Assembly (NCBI GenBank): GCA_910578545.1
Contig: CAJTPT010000010.1
Location: forward strand, 1 to 39,460
Direction of reading: 5' to 3'
DNA length: 39,460 nt
Source: an uncultured Christensenella sp.
GTDB lineage: Bacteria > Bacillota > Clostridia > Christensenellales > Pumilibacteraceae
Part shown: piece after piece, positions 16,245 to 23,369 of the stretch
How positions within the stretch are numbered: the stretch's first letter is position 1
Layout: every line of letters starts with the position of its first letter
Made by a program: the position numbers and the translations under genes
The notes under the pieces: generated by a model
What the model was told of the DNA's origin: nothing
Databases searched by the model: none
Seen by the model: only the letters and a program-made list of their open reading frames with translations

Positions 16245-17258
16245 TTAAAACGTTATATTGCCGGTATCCACGCTGACGCCCGTTACGGCAATAGCAAGTC
16301 CGTTCGTATTCACGGTGAAACTGCCTATTATCTGACCGCTTTGAACCGTCGTGCCGTTGTAAGAATAAGTAAACGTCGATTCCATACGAATCTTGTGTCC
16401 GGAATTACAAGCGGCTATGAACGCATTGGTTATTGCTCCCGACGTTTCGCTCGGATTGCCCATGAAATTGAACAGGTCCGTCGGGCTTGCAAGACTCACG
16501 TTCGTTTCCAAGCCGTTCGCGAAGTTGTATGTTATCGTCTTGCTTGTGTACTTGGAGTTATACCCGCTCACTCGCGACGAGATATATTCGCGCATTCCGT
16601 CGTCTATTGCTATACTCAACTGTCCGAACTCAACGTCGCCTCTGACCGTGCCTACGCCGCTGTACTGTACGTCCGCTTTGATGTTCATACCCGAGCCGAA
16701 CGTAAACGTCTTATCCGTCGTCATGTTTTGGTATATTCTGTTTACGTCCATATACGCATTGCCGTGGGGAATGCTCAATCGCTCGACATAATCAACCGTA
16801 CACGTCGCCGTCGCTTCGGGATTGGATTCGGAAGCGGCTGTTATTATTGCCTGTTCGCCGAACGCGCTACGAAGCGTTACCGTAGCACTGCTCTCGTCGA
16901 ACGTAAACGTTATATAGTCGCTTATGTTCTTGCCGTTCGCCCAAGAACTACTGCCGTTCTTCCAAGCGATCGTCCAATTTATATTTGTATTGGTCGCGTC
17001 GCTCGGGGTTACGGTAGCCGTAATTGTGTAGCTGTTACCGTTTGCGGTTGCTCTCGAAGCGTTAAGCCGCATAGTCGATTGGCTTTCTTGCGGTGTAACG
17101 ACTATTTGGTTGTCGTCCTGCTTTTCAGACTTGTCCGTTTTCTCGAACCAGCCGAGAATTATGCCGACGAGTATTATGCCGACAAGGATAAACGCTATGA
17201 GTGTAAGTATCCACTTTATCTTGTCCGAAGTCTTGTGTTCCTGTAATTCGTTGTTCAT
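16245..17258 (-). CDS. membrane-anchored Ig-like (Big-type) protein, paralogue 2
   Basis: A 337-aa protein with the same plan as the gene at 15190: short charged cytoplasmic head, anchor at about 14-36 (WILTLIAFILVGIILVGIIL), then a Big_2-like domain (ATVTPSDATNTNINWTIAWK, ATVTLRSAFGEQAIITAAS). The rest is beta-rich, with a closing AVTGVSVDTGNITF stretch. The gap to the paralogue is 11 bp. Ribosome site GGGAGGAAA. Tandem duplication is the simplest explanation. Confidence 0.7.
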   Translation of the reverse strand: MNNELQEHKTSDKIKWILTLIAFILVGIILVGIILGWFEKTDKSEKQDDNQIVVTPQESQSTMRLNASRATANGNSYTITATVTPSDATNTNINWTIAWKNGSSSWANGKNISDYITFTFDESSATVTLRSAFGEQAIITAASESNPEATATCTVDYVERLSIPHGNAYMDVNRIYQNMTTDKTFTFGSGMNIKADVQYSGVGTVRGDVEFGQLSIAIDDGMREYISSRVSGYNSKYTSKTITYNFANGLETNVSLASPTDLFNFMGNPSETSGAITNAFIAACNSGHKIRMESTFTYSYNGTTVQSGQIIGSFTVNTNGLAIAVTGVSVDTGNITF

Positions 17259-17272
17259 TGTATTTCCTCCCG

Positions 17273-18076
17273 TTAATACTTGTAGATAAGCCCGAGCGCT
17301 CTGTTTGTATATCCATTGGTCTCTATGTGTATAAGCTCGGAGCCGTTGAGCGTGATTTCCACGCCGTTGTCCTTGTTCGCCATAAGCGTAAGTGTGTACG
17401 GCAGATATTGCGTTTCGCCGTCGTATTCTTTCTTGTACCCGACAGTGCCCGAATACACAACGGGCTTGCCTGTCTTTAACGGGTTATCAAAAAATAGGGG
17501 CGTGTAATAACCGCTGCCGTTGTAATTTGGCGCGGAAAACACGGCGATACGGAATTTGTAGTACTCATTGAGCTTTGTTTCGTCATACGAACGCAGCGGA
17601 TCGAAGCGCAGATAATCTACATAGAGATTGTTCGCGTCGGTTTCGTCTTTCTTTTCTATGTACAGCGAGTTGCCGCCATCGGTATACAGTTTAAGATAGA
17701 ACCTGTACGTTCCTGCTTTGGTTATCTTGATGTTCTCGCCTTGTTCTATAAAGTCGAAGGCTTGCTCGGGGTTGTTGTAAGTCCAATCGTCCGAGCCTTT
17801 CCACACCTTGACTTCCTCGTCCTTGTCGAAAAACGCGGTATATACATACTGCGTTACGACGTTATCTGCGAGATCGCTCGCGTCGTCCTTTTCGAACCTG
17901 TTGTTGTCCGACCACTTCCAATCGTGCTTTGCGTCGAGCAGATAGAAATTGTCGTTGCCGGCGGTTACGGGCTTGTCCTTCTTGCCAAAATGCACGCCCA
18001 GCCCGACGCACAGTCCGATCACTCCGCAAGCCAATACTGCGGAAACGATTATAATAATTGTCTTTTTCAGTGTCAT
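17273..18076 (-). CDS. membrane-anchored extracytoplasmic protein
   Basis: A 267-aa protein with an N-terminal anchor (IIIIVSAVLACGVIGLCVGL) and a beta-rich outside domain. The segment ENIKITKAGTYRFYLKLYTD resembles carbohydrate-binding or PPC-like sandwich folds. There is an LACG sequence in the anchor, but its position in the hydrophobic core argues against a lipobox. Ribosome site AAGGAG. First of the anchored proteins in transcription order. Confidence 0.65.
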   Translation of the reverse strand: MTLKKTIIIIVSAVLACGVIGLCVGLGVHFGKKDKPVTAGNDNFYLLDAKHDWKWSDNNRFEKDDASDLADNVVTQYVYTAFFDKDEEVKVWKGSDDWTYNNPEQAFDFIEQGENIKITKAGTYRFYLKLYTDGGNSLYIEKKDETDANNLYVDYLRFDPLRSYDETKLNEYYKFRIAVFSAPNYNGSGYYTPLFFDNPLKTGKPVVYSGTVGYKKEYDGETQYLPYTLTLMANKDNGVEITLNGSELIHIETNGYTNRALGLIYKY

Positions 18077-18148
18077 GATGTCTCCTTGTAAAACGGAAAT
18101 TTGCGACCGACGGCATTATGCCACCGGCCGCAAACAGCTTTGGTTGAA

Positions 18149-18493
18149 TTAGTGCAGAAGCATAGCGAGCTTGGTCTTGTCGGTCTTACGATCCGGCTTG
18201 ACCGGGCACTCGAACACTTCGCCGTCATCGTCGACGTTTCTCGCCGTGTACGACGGGAAGGTCTCGGTCTTGCCTTTGTCGTTGGTGATGGACACCGAGC
18301 CGACAACGAGTTCCGCCGTGTTCGAATCGCCGAATACGATTTCGAGCAGAACGTACCCGCCGTTATCCTGCGGCGCGAGCTGCGCCTTTATCTCTTTACC
18401 GCGTACCGTGCCTTTGATAAAATACGAATAGCAGGTTTTGCCGTTAAGGTCGAACGTCTCGCGTTCTATTGTGAGTTTCTTTTCGTTTGCCAT
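18149..18493 (-). CDS. small soluble protein, possible ssDNA-binding protein
   Basis: A 114-aa soluble protein; ATG at 18493 follows AGAGG and the longer upstream frame has no ribosome site. It is beta-strand-rich: TFDLNGKTCYSYFIKGTVRG, EIKAQLAPQDNGGYVLLEIV, NTAELVVGSVSITNDKGK. Size and pattern would suit a small OB-fold ssDNA-binding protein like gpV of filamentous phages, and the gene lies in an HUH/P-loop cluster. I see no diagnostic motif, so this role is inference. Confidence 0.65.
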   Translation of the reverse strand: MANEKKLTIERETFDLNGKTCYSYFIKGTVRGKEIKAQLAPQDNGGYVLLEIVFGDSNTAELVVGSVSITNDKGKTETFPSYTARNVDDDGEVFECPVKPDRKTDKTKLAMLLH

Positions 18494-18575
18494 GTTTACC
18501 TCTTTGAATTTATATTGTAGTTGTGCCGACAGTGGGAGAGCGGCACATAAACCGCTCTCCGTATCGGCTTTTCGG

Positions 18576-18866
18576 TTAGGACTTGTCCGCAAGTTTCGTA
18601 CCGCGTTCGCGCGAGAACTTTACGGCTTCCTCTTTGGAGAGTCCGGCTTCGAGCGCTTGCTTATAGCGGAACATTCCGGCGTGGTCGGACTGCGCTTGCA
18701 GATACCCCGAGCGAATGCCCGACTCGTAGTCTGTCAGTTCCTTGCCTTCTTTCGGACCGTGCTGATGCACCTTTGCCTTACGCTCTTTCGCGTAGCTGTC
18801 GGCGCGTTTGCTCGGCTTGGTCCAGCGGCGCTCGCCGCCGTACTTGCTTTTTTCGGCTTTTGCCAT
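18576..18866 (-). CDS. small basic protein
   Basis: A 96-aa basic protein. The ATG at 18866 has GAGGTG 7 nt upstream; a GTG three codons earlier lies inside that ribosome site and is not used. The N-terminal half is rich in K and R (KSKYGGERRWTKPSKRADSY), the C-terminal half is helical. Nucleic-acid binding is plausible but unproven. Confidence 0.65.
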   Translation of the reverse strand: MAKAEKSKYGGERRWTKPSKRADSYAKERKAKVHQHGPKEGKELTDYESGIRSGYLQAQSDHAGMFRYKQALEAGLSKEEAVKFSRERGTKLADKS

Positions 18867-19180
18867 GATTTTCACCTCGTAATGATCATTTTTTTGACAG
18901 CTCTTGCCGTCTATTAAGTTGTAACGAGCCGGAGTTTATATGGGACGCTTCCCGTGCGACCGTTAAAACCGCCGTCGCTCTTTTGTTTACCGCGCTCGCT
19001 TTTGGACTTGCATGACTTTCGGATTTAAGTGGCGCAACACGCGCCAATCGACAGTTCTTTCGGCAGACGTCATACCGAATTAGCTTTCGTCGCAGTTATG
19101 TACCTAATTGTCTATGCAGTCATCTCGACTTGTCCGTACCCAAAACCCATAACCCAACCAATTACGGACTCAAGCGAGTT
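18867..19180. other. intergenic stretch, no supported gene
   Basis: About 314 bp within the minus-strand cluster. A hairpin GGCGC/GCGCC (about 19031-19045) is visible, and a 28-codon ATG frame lacks a ribosome site. A TATAAA lies near 18940 on the minus strand, without a clear -35. It may hold the promoter for the genes to its left, but I cannot support one. Confidence 0.4.
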
Positions 19181-19423
19181 TTACTCAATGTATTTTCTGG
19201 TGTACATGTTTGTCGGCAGCCGTCTGCCGTCGATGTTGATCCGATCTTCGAACACGTCGTCGTACAGCCGGTCGCGCGACGCCGTTCTTGCGAAGTAAGC
19301 GTCTTGACTTATAGCCGCGCTGTCGAGTTCGGGATCGCGTTTCAATCCGACTATCTGACAAACTATGTAGTTCTTTGTCCGATACACGTTCGTCGCTATT
19401 TCCAGCATTTCCACAAAGTCCAT
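19181..19423 (-). CDS. hypothetical small protein
   Basis: An 80-aa soluble protein (MDFVEMLEIATNVY start) with a consensus AGGAGG, though the spacing to the ATG is long at 12 nt. The C-terminus is basic (INIDGRRLPTNMYTRKYIE). No family recognised. It follows the 74-aa gene by 6 nt and is probably co-transcribed. Confidence 0.6.
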   Translation of the reverse strand: MDFVEMLEIATNVYRTKNYIVCQIVGLKRDPELDSAAISQDAYFARTASRDRLYDDVFEDRINIDGRRLPTNMYTRKYIE

Positions 19424-19429
19424 CGCTCG

Positions 19430-19654
19430 TTATGCCTCCTTTTTAGATTTTTTCAATTCAGCCATATATTCGGCGATTTGATCTTCGTAATAATCGAGCA
19501 TTGATTTTATGGCGAACTTTACCCACTGTTCCTGCTGGTCTGTTGTGCCTTGCTCGTTCAATTCCTTTACGCGGACATAAACGGGTACTCCGAGCTGTAT
19601 GCTCCCGTCCGGATTCGTCAGCGCTATGTATCCGACTTTTTGTAAGCCTTCCAT
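19430..19654 (-). CDS. hypothetical small protein
   Basis: A 74-aa soluble protein with AAGGAG 8 nt before its ATG. An N-terminal beta part (YIALTNPDGSIQLGVPVYV) is followed by a helical charged C-terminus (QIAEYMAELKKSKKEA). Function unknown. It is the first gene of the 8.9-19.7 kb cluster in transcription order, 68 nt after the sigma-like gene. Confidence 0.65.
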   Translation of the reverse strand: MEGLQKVGYIALTNPDGSIQLGVPVYVRVKELNEQGTTDQQEQWVKFAIKSMLDYYEDQIAEYMAELKKSKKEA

Positions 19655-19722
19655 TTTGTTGCTCCTTGATTAGTGCCTTCACTACTCACAGGTCAAAAAC
19701 TCGAAAAAGTACACGGTCTATT

Positions 19723-20244
19723 TCAAAATTTTTTAAGATTTTTTTCTAACGAAGCATAAATCCGTGCCATAACGTTGCTTACCGCCTGTGCTGAAATGCC
19801 GAAAATGTCCGCAACTTCGTTCTGTGATTTACCATCGAAAAAGATCATTTGCACTATCTCTTGCTGTCGCGGAGTAAGCGTCGTTATTGCTTTATGTAAT
19901 GCTTCTTTTTCTTGCCGTTCAATAAGCTCGGCTTCGGGATCGAATTGAGTATCCGCTATCTCTAAACCTTGCTCTTTGAAAGTATCCAAAGACAATCCGT
20001 TTACGCCGGGCTTTTGTCCGGAAAGGTAATATTCGCAGGTGTTGCAATCTTCCGTACAACGGACAAGATTACCGAACTTGTTTTTGACAAGACACCTGTT
20101 TTCGCGCCGTTCTCGGCTCTGTTCTTTGCGAATGGGCTTTTTGTATGCCCTATACACTTCTTCCGTAACGAACACCTTTTCGTACTTGCCCGTCATTGTG
20201 TTTTTTACCGTGAGGTAATACTGTTTGCACTTGTTGTTTTCCAT
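19723..20244 (-). CDS. sigma-70 region 4-type regulator
   Basis: A 173-aa protein. The C-terminal ~55 residues are a sigma-70 region 4 / LuxR-like helix-turn-helix: TPRQQEIVQMIFFDGKSQNE, VADIFGISAQAVSNVMARIY. The N-terminal part is basic and carries a cysteine cluster (RCTEDCNTCEYY) that could bind metal. Region 2 is absent, so it is not a complete classical sigma factor. Such proteins occur on Gram-positive elements as positive regulators. Ribosome site GGAGG. It lies directly upstream of the HUH/membrane cluster and may drive it. Two terminators precede it. Confidence 0.75.
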   Translation of the reverse strand: MENNKCKQYYLTVKNTMTGKYEKVFVTEEVYRAYKKPIRKEQSRERRENRCLVKNKFGNLVRCTEDCNTCEYYLSGQKPGVNGLSLDTFKEQGLEIADTQFDPEAELIERQEKEALHKAITTLTPRQQEIVQMIFFDGKSQNEVADIFGISAQAVSNVMARIYASLEKNLKKF

Positions 20245-20311
20245 AATAAATTCCTCCGAAATTTGGATTTTTAGACTTTGAAATCCGCGGTCGGGGAATT
20301 TACCATGAAAG

Positions 20312-20349
20312 AAAAAAGCCCGACAGCGGTCGGACTAAACCGTGTCGGG
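20312..20349 (-). terminator. strong terminator upstream of the sigma-like gene
   Basis: On the minus strand CCCGACA-CGGT pairs with ACCG-c-TGTCGGG around an 8-nt loop (11 bp, one bulge), followed by TTTTTTC. It is the second terminator in a row after the structured-RNA candidate, and stands about 70 nt before the sigma-like start, so it may also act as an attenuator. Confidence 0.8.
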
Positions 20350-20368
20350 TAGATAAAATTTGCGTGCG

Positions 20369-20565
20369 AAAAAAATCGCCCCACAAAGACTATACCTTAT
20401 GGTTCAGTCCTTGTGAGGCGACGACCGCTTTTCCTGTCGGAAAGAGCTCCTGTTCATTCACAACTTCGTATGACGAGCGTCGCCGGCTTTACACTCCCGA
20501 TGTTTCAGGGCAACCTCGATCCAAACTACGCCATACGGTACAGATATTCAACTATGCGTTGGAGT
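20369..20565 (-). ncRNA. candidate structured non-coding RNA with own terminator
   Basis: A gene-free stretch with strong minus-strand folding. The 3' hairpin (20376-20421) is a 16-bp stem (UCGCCUCACAAGGACU with AGUCUUUGUGGGGCGA) followed by seven Us. Upstream, CGAG-GUUGCC (20509-20518) pairs with GGCGAC-g-CUCG (20474-20484). Further 5', ACGCAUA pairs with UAUGGCGU. The wobble pairs work only in the minus-strand RNA. Possible classes include a raiA-like or other Clostridia structured RNA, but I cannot assign one. The alternative is a long 3' UTR of the zinc-ribbon gene. Confidence 0.55.
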
Positions 20566-20571
20566 ACAGAT

Positions 20572-20766
20572 TTACGTTCTTTTGCTTGCGGCTTCCGTAG
20601 TTCCGCTAACTGCGTCGGTGGATATATGCTCTCTGTCGGCGCGTATTTTTACCGACGATCCGCAGTTGTCACAGTGAACAAATATGTAGCCGCTTGTGCC
20701 GCTTACCATTCGCATGAGTGGCTTTTGGCATTTCGGACATACCACGGAATTGATCTTTTTTGACAT
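20572..20766 (-). CDS. zinc-ribbon protein
   Basis: A 64-aa protein with two CxxC knuckles (VVCPKCQKPL and VHCDNCGSSV) forming a zinc ribbon like the C-terminal repeats of topoisomerase I. Ribosome site GAGGTC before the ATG. It is the last gene of the lexA-dinB-yolD run. Nucleic-acid binding is likely for this fold; the role is unknown. Confidence 0.7.
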   Translation of the reverse strand: MSKKINSVVCPKCQKPLMRMVSGTSGYIFVHCDNCGSSVKIRADREHISTDAVSGTTEAASKRT

Positions 20767-20832
20767 ACTTATGACCTCGAATATATAATTATTTTTAACC
20801 GTTTCGACGGGGCAATCGAAAAGGATAAAACG

Positions 20833-21021
20833 TCAAGATATATTACAAAACTTTTTAAGCTCCTCGACCGTATTCAGAACGGGCACTTTAACTCCTTTGC
20901 AGCGAGTCAAGTTATTTACTTCGTTGCCGCAATGCTCGCATATAAACCAGCCGTTTGTTTCGTCGAGATTGAGCTGTTTGTTTTCCGTGCCGCAGATAGG
21001 GCATTTCTCGTTATATTCCAT
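20833..21021 (-). CDS. zinc-ribbon protein
   Basis: A 62-aa protein with a zinc ribbon (KCPICGTENK and ICEHCGNEVN) and a short C-terminal helix. Ribosome site AGGAG. It starts 10 nt after the YolD-like gene and is probably in the same SOS transcript. Function unknown. Confidence 0.7.
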   Translation of the reverse strand: MEYNEKCPICGTENKQLNLDETNGWFICEHCGNEVNNLTRCKGVKVPVLNTVEELKKFCNIS

Positions 21022-21031
21022 GATCGTTCTC

Positions 21032-21349
21032 CTAAATGATTTTTATTTCGTATAAGTCGTCGAAGAATATTTTTCCTTCGCCTATAACAATAAATTTGAA
21101 TGTTCGGTCTATTGACGTTACGACGCCTTCTACGTCTACATAGTAACCGCTGTCGTAATACGTTACGCGTACCATCTTGCCTTTCTCGATTTTATTGAGC
21201 GTTTTGCTGATCCGCTCCGCGCGATCTTCCGACACTTCTTTTTTCTCGATGCGTTCAAGCTCTAACTCCACTTGCCTTAACGCTTCACGAAGTCCTCCGA
21301 GCGCTTCGAACGGGGCAAATTGCTTGGCGCGAGATTCTCTGTCCATCAT
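21032..21349 (-). CDS. YolD-like protein
   Basis: A 105-aa protein of the YolD-like family: DRESRAKQFAPFEALGGLRE at the N-terminus, a helical middle and a small beta C-terminal domain (MVRVTYYDSGYYVDVEG). Family members are routinely encoded beside UvrX/DinB-type polymerases on Gram-positive mobile elements and are thought to be accessory to them. The start overlaps the polymerase stop by ATGA. A second ATG directly follows, so the start could be 3 nt later. Confidence 0.85.
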   Translation of the reverse strand: MMDRESRAKQFAPFEALGGLREALRQVELELERIEKKEVSEDRAERISKTLNKIEKGKMVRVTYYDSGYYVDVEGVVTSIDRTFKFIVIGEGKIFFDDLYEIKII

Positions 21350-22605
21350 GCTTTATGACCGCCTATAAGAGAATTGCGCTCGATTAATGTCGCGTGCTCT
21401 TGCAGGTCCGAAGCCATTACGACGGCATTCTTGCCGAATTTGTTTTGTAATTCAAGGATAGTGCGAGAAACCTGCTTTTCCTTTTGCACCTTTTCCATAT
21501 CCGTAAACAAGTCGTAGCCTTCCAGCCGCTCGTCCATAACGTCGTCAAAGCCTATGCCTATACGCCGAATGGGTTCATGCCTATCCACGTTCTTTTCGTA
21601 TAAATCGAATACGACGGGAAGTATCTCGTTGGGCAGATTGGTCGTTATACCCATTCGCTTGTGTGCGTGTACCGATTTGCGCTCGTCCTTTGAGTAACCC
21701 ACATAAAGATTGACGTTGCGCGTTATGACCTTGCGGCGCATTAGCTCCAAACAGCTCGTGCGCGTCATTTCCTCGACGATTATCTTTGCTTCGTCGTACG
21801 AGTAATCTCTAAAAAGGACTTGCGCCGAAGATACGGACTTGCTCTTGCTCTTGTAATTTTTAATGTCGGACATTAAGCAGCTTTCACGCCCCCAAGCGTG
21901 GTCTATAAGCAGCTCGGCGTTTATTCCGAACTCCCTATACAGAATGTCCTCGGGGAAGTGCGCTATGCCGTACATATCGGTAACGCCGTATTTTTCCAGC
22001 CGCTTGACCGTGCCTGCGGCAATGCCCCAAAAGTCGGGCAACGGCTTGTGACGCCAAAGCGTTTGCTTGAATAGTTCTTCGTCGAGATAGCCTATATGGT
22101 CGGGGACTTTCTTTGCGGTAATGTCTAACGCGATTTTGGCGAGATAAAGGTTAGTGCCTATACCTGCTGTTGCCGGAACGTGCAATTTTTCGGCTATTTC
22201 GTTCATGAGCATATTCGCGTATTCTTTCGGCGATTTTTTGTATAGCTTGAGATAGTCGGTCGCGTCGATAAAGCTCTCGTCGATAGAATAAACGTGAATG
22301 TCGTCCTTGTTCATGTATGTGAGATATATGCGGTATATCTCGGCGGCGTAGTCGATATATTTTTGCATACGCGGCTTTGCCGTAATGAACTCTATGTTTT
22401 TCGGGATCTGAAAGTACCTGCACCTGTTTTTCACGCCGAGCTGTTTCATACTCGGCGAAACGGCAAGACAGATCGTTCCGTTGCCGCGTTCTTCGTCCGC
22501 GACCACAAGATTGGTAGTCAGCGGATTAAGCCCGCGTTCGGCACATTCGACCGAAGCGAAAAACGATTTCATGTCTATGCACATATAGGTGCGTTCACTC
22601 GTCAT
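21346..22605 (-). CDS. Y-family DNA polymerase (DinB/UmuC/UvrX-like)
   Basis: A 419-aa translesion polymerase. Catalytic carboxylates are visible: D11 in CIDMKSFFASVE and D109-E110 in YSIDESFID. A helix-hairpin-helix region (WGIAAGTVKRLEKYGVTDMY) and a little-finger domain follow. The length is normal for the UvrX group found on elements. It is 6 bp downstream of lexA with its AAGGA site inside lexA, so the two form one damage-induced transcript. It would copy damaged DNA after single-strand gaps form. Confidence 0.95.
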   Translation of the reverse strand: MTSERTYMCIDMKSFFASVECAERGLNPLTTNLVVADEERGNGTICLAVSPSMKQLGVKNRCRYFQIPKNIEFITAKPRMQKYIDYAAEIYRIYLTYMNKDDIHVYSIDESFIDATDYLKLYKKSPKEYANMLMNEIAEKLHVPATAGIGTNLYLAKIALDITAKKVPDHIGYLDEELFKQTLWRHKPLPDFWGIAAGTVKRLEKYGVTDMYGIAHFPEDILYREFGINAELLIDHAWGRESCLMSDIKNYKSKSKSVSSAQVLFRDYSYDEAKIIVEEMTRTSCLELMRRKVITRNVNLYVGYSKDERKSVHAHKRMGITTNLPNEILPVVFDLYEKNVDRHEPIRRIGIGFDDVMDERLEGYDLFTDMEKVQKEKQVSRTILELQNKFGKNAVVMASDLQEHATLIERNSLIGGHKA

Positions 22606-22611
22606 TGTTTG

Positions 22612-23220
22612 TCAGATCCTTTTTACGTCCTTTATTATTTTAACCGCTACGCCTTGAATATACACGTCCTTTACTATTATGTCGTCCATATAATCGTTTT
22701 CGGGGTGTAGCACTACACATCTGCGCTCGTCGTCGCGGTACAGCCGTTTGAGCGTCGAAAGATTGTCCGCAAGCGCGACGACGATATCTCCGTCCTCGGC
22801 TTCGTTTTGCTTGCGTATAAGCACGAGGTCGCCGTCGTCTATGCCGGCGTTTACCATACTTTCGCCGCTCGCTCGAAGCAGATAATGCTCTCCATGACCT
22901 ATAAATGAAGTCGGCAGATTGTAATAGCCCTCGATACATTCCGATTCTTCTTCGAGCGGACCGCAGGGAATAGCGCCGAGAACGGGAACGGTTTGCGTAT
23001 CGCTCGCGGCGCGATCCATTTTGTCCGTGATATACCCGTAGGCGGTCTGGACAAGCTCGCCGTCGTTTTCCATTTCCGCTATGTACCGACAAATGTTGCT
23101 TTTGCTTGTGCTGACAGCGCCGCTTATCTCGCTGTACGACGGGCAGTTGCCGCCGGAACTTCCGATTCGTTCGATATACGACTTTATAGCGTTCTTTATA
23201 TCTCTGCTCTTTGTTCGCAT
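22612..23220 (-). CDS. LexA-like repressor (S24 peptidase)
   Basis: A 202-aa self-cleaving repressor. The N-terminal winged helix is at 1-65 (SYSEISGAVSTSKSNICRYI). The cleavage site is C86-G87 in LGAIPCG, where LexA usually has Ala-Gly. The catalytic Ser121 lies in ASGESM and Lys158 in STLKRL. RecA filaments trigger cleavage and derepression. It lies first in an operon with dinB and yolD, with a palindromic operator candidate in its own leader, so autoregulation is likely. Whether it also controls the transfer or surface genes is unknown. Confidence 0.92.
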   Translation of the reverse strand: MRTKSRDIKNAIKSYIERIGSSGGNCPSYSEISGAVSTSKSNICRYIAEMENDGELVQTAYGYITDKMDRAASDTQTVPVLGAIPCGPLEEESECIEGYYNLPTSFIGHGEHYLLRASGESMVNAGIDDGDLVLIRKQNEAEDGDIVVALADNLSTLKRLYRDDERRCVVLHPENDYMDDIIVKDVYIQGVAVKIIKDVKRI

Positions 23221-23238
23221 GATACCTCGCTTTATATT

Positions 23239-23260
23239 AAACGGAACGACCGTACCGTTT
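23239..23260 (-). promoter_or_regulatory. candidate LexA operator
   Basis: AAACGG (23239-23244) and CCGTTT (23255-23260) form a perfect inverted repeat with a 10-bp spacer, just downstream of the -10 of the lexA promoter. The spacer holds GAACG, reminiscent of the Gram-positive CGAAC-N4-GTTCG box but not matching it. A shorter overlapping repeat ACGG-N5-CCGT is also present. Confidence 0.5.
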
Positions 23261-23271
23261 AGAATAATTAC

Positions 23272-23300
23272 AGTATAGGCTTTTAAGGTGAGATTGTCAA
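23272..23300 (-). promoter_or_regulatory. promoter of the lexA operon
   Basis: TTGACA (23295-23300), 17-bp spacer, TATACT (23272-23277) on the minus strand; near-consensus. Transcription should begin near 23265, at the edge of the candidate operator. Confidence 0.85.
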
Positions 23301-23321
23301 GAAGTTTTTGAAATAAAAATA

Positions 23322-23349
23322 CAAGGTGTCCACAATCGCGGACACCTTG
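23322..23349 (-). terminator. terminator of the surface-protein operon
   Basis: CAAGGTGTCC pairs with GGACACCTTG around 8 nt, followed on the minus strand by TATTTTTATTTC. It closes the 1944-aa gene and insulates the lexA promoter. Confidence 0.85.
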
Positions 23350-23369
23350 TAATCGTAGGTAATTTGTTT

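Noticed and set aside
16236..17246. Long plus-strand frame (336 codons) opposite the Ig-like gene
   Set aside because: It mirrors the minus-strand gene that has ribosome site, anchor and domain; the plus-strand product is Cys/Arg-rich and patternless.
17273..18076. LACG in the 267-aa protein as a lipobox
   Set aside because: It falls in the middle of the hydrophobic stretch with more hydrophobic residues after it, so it is more likely part of a membrane anchor.
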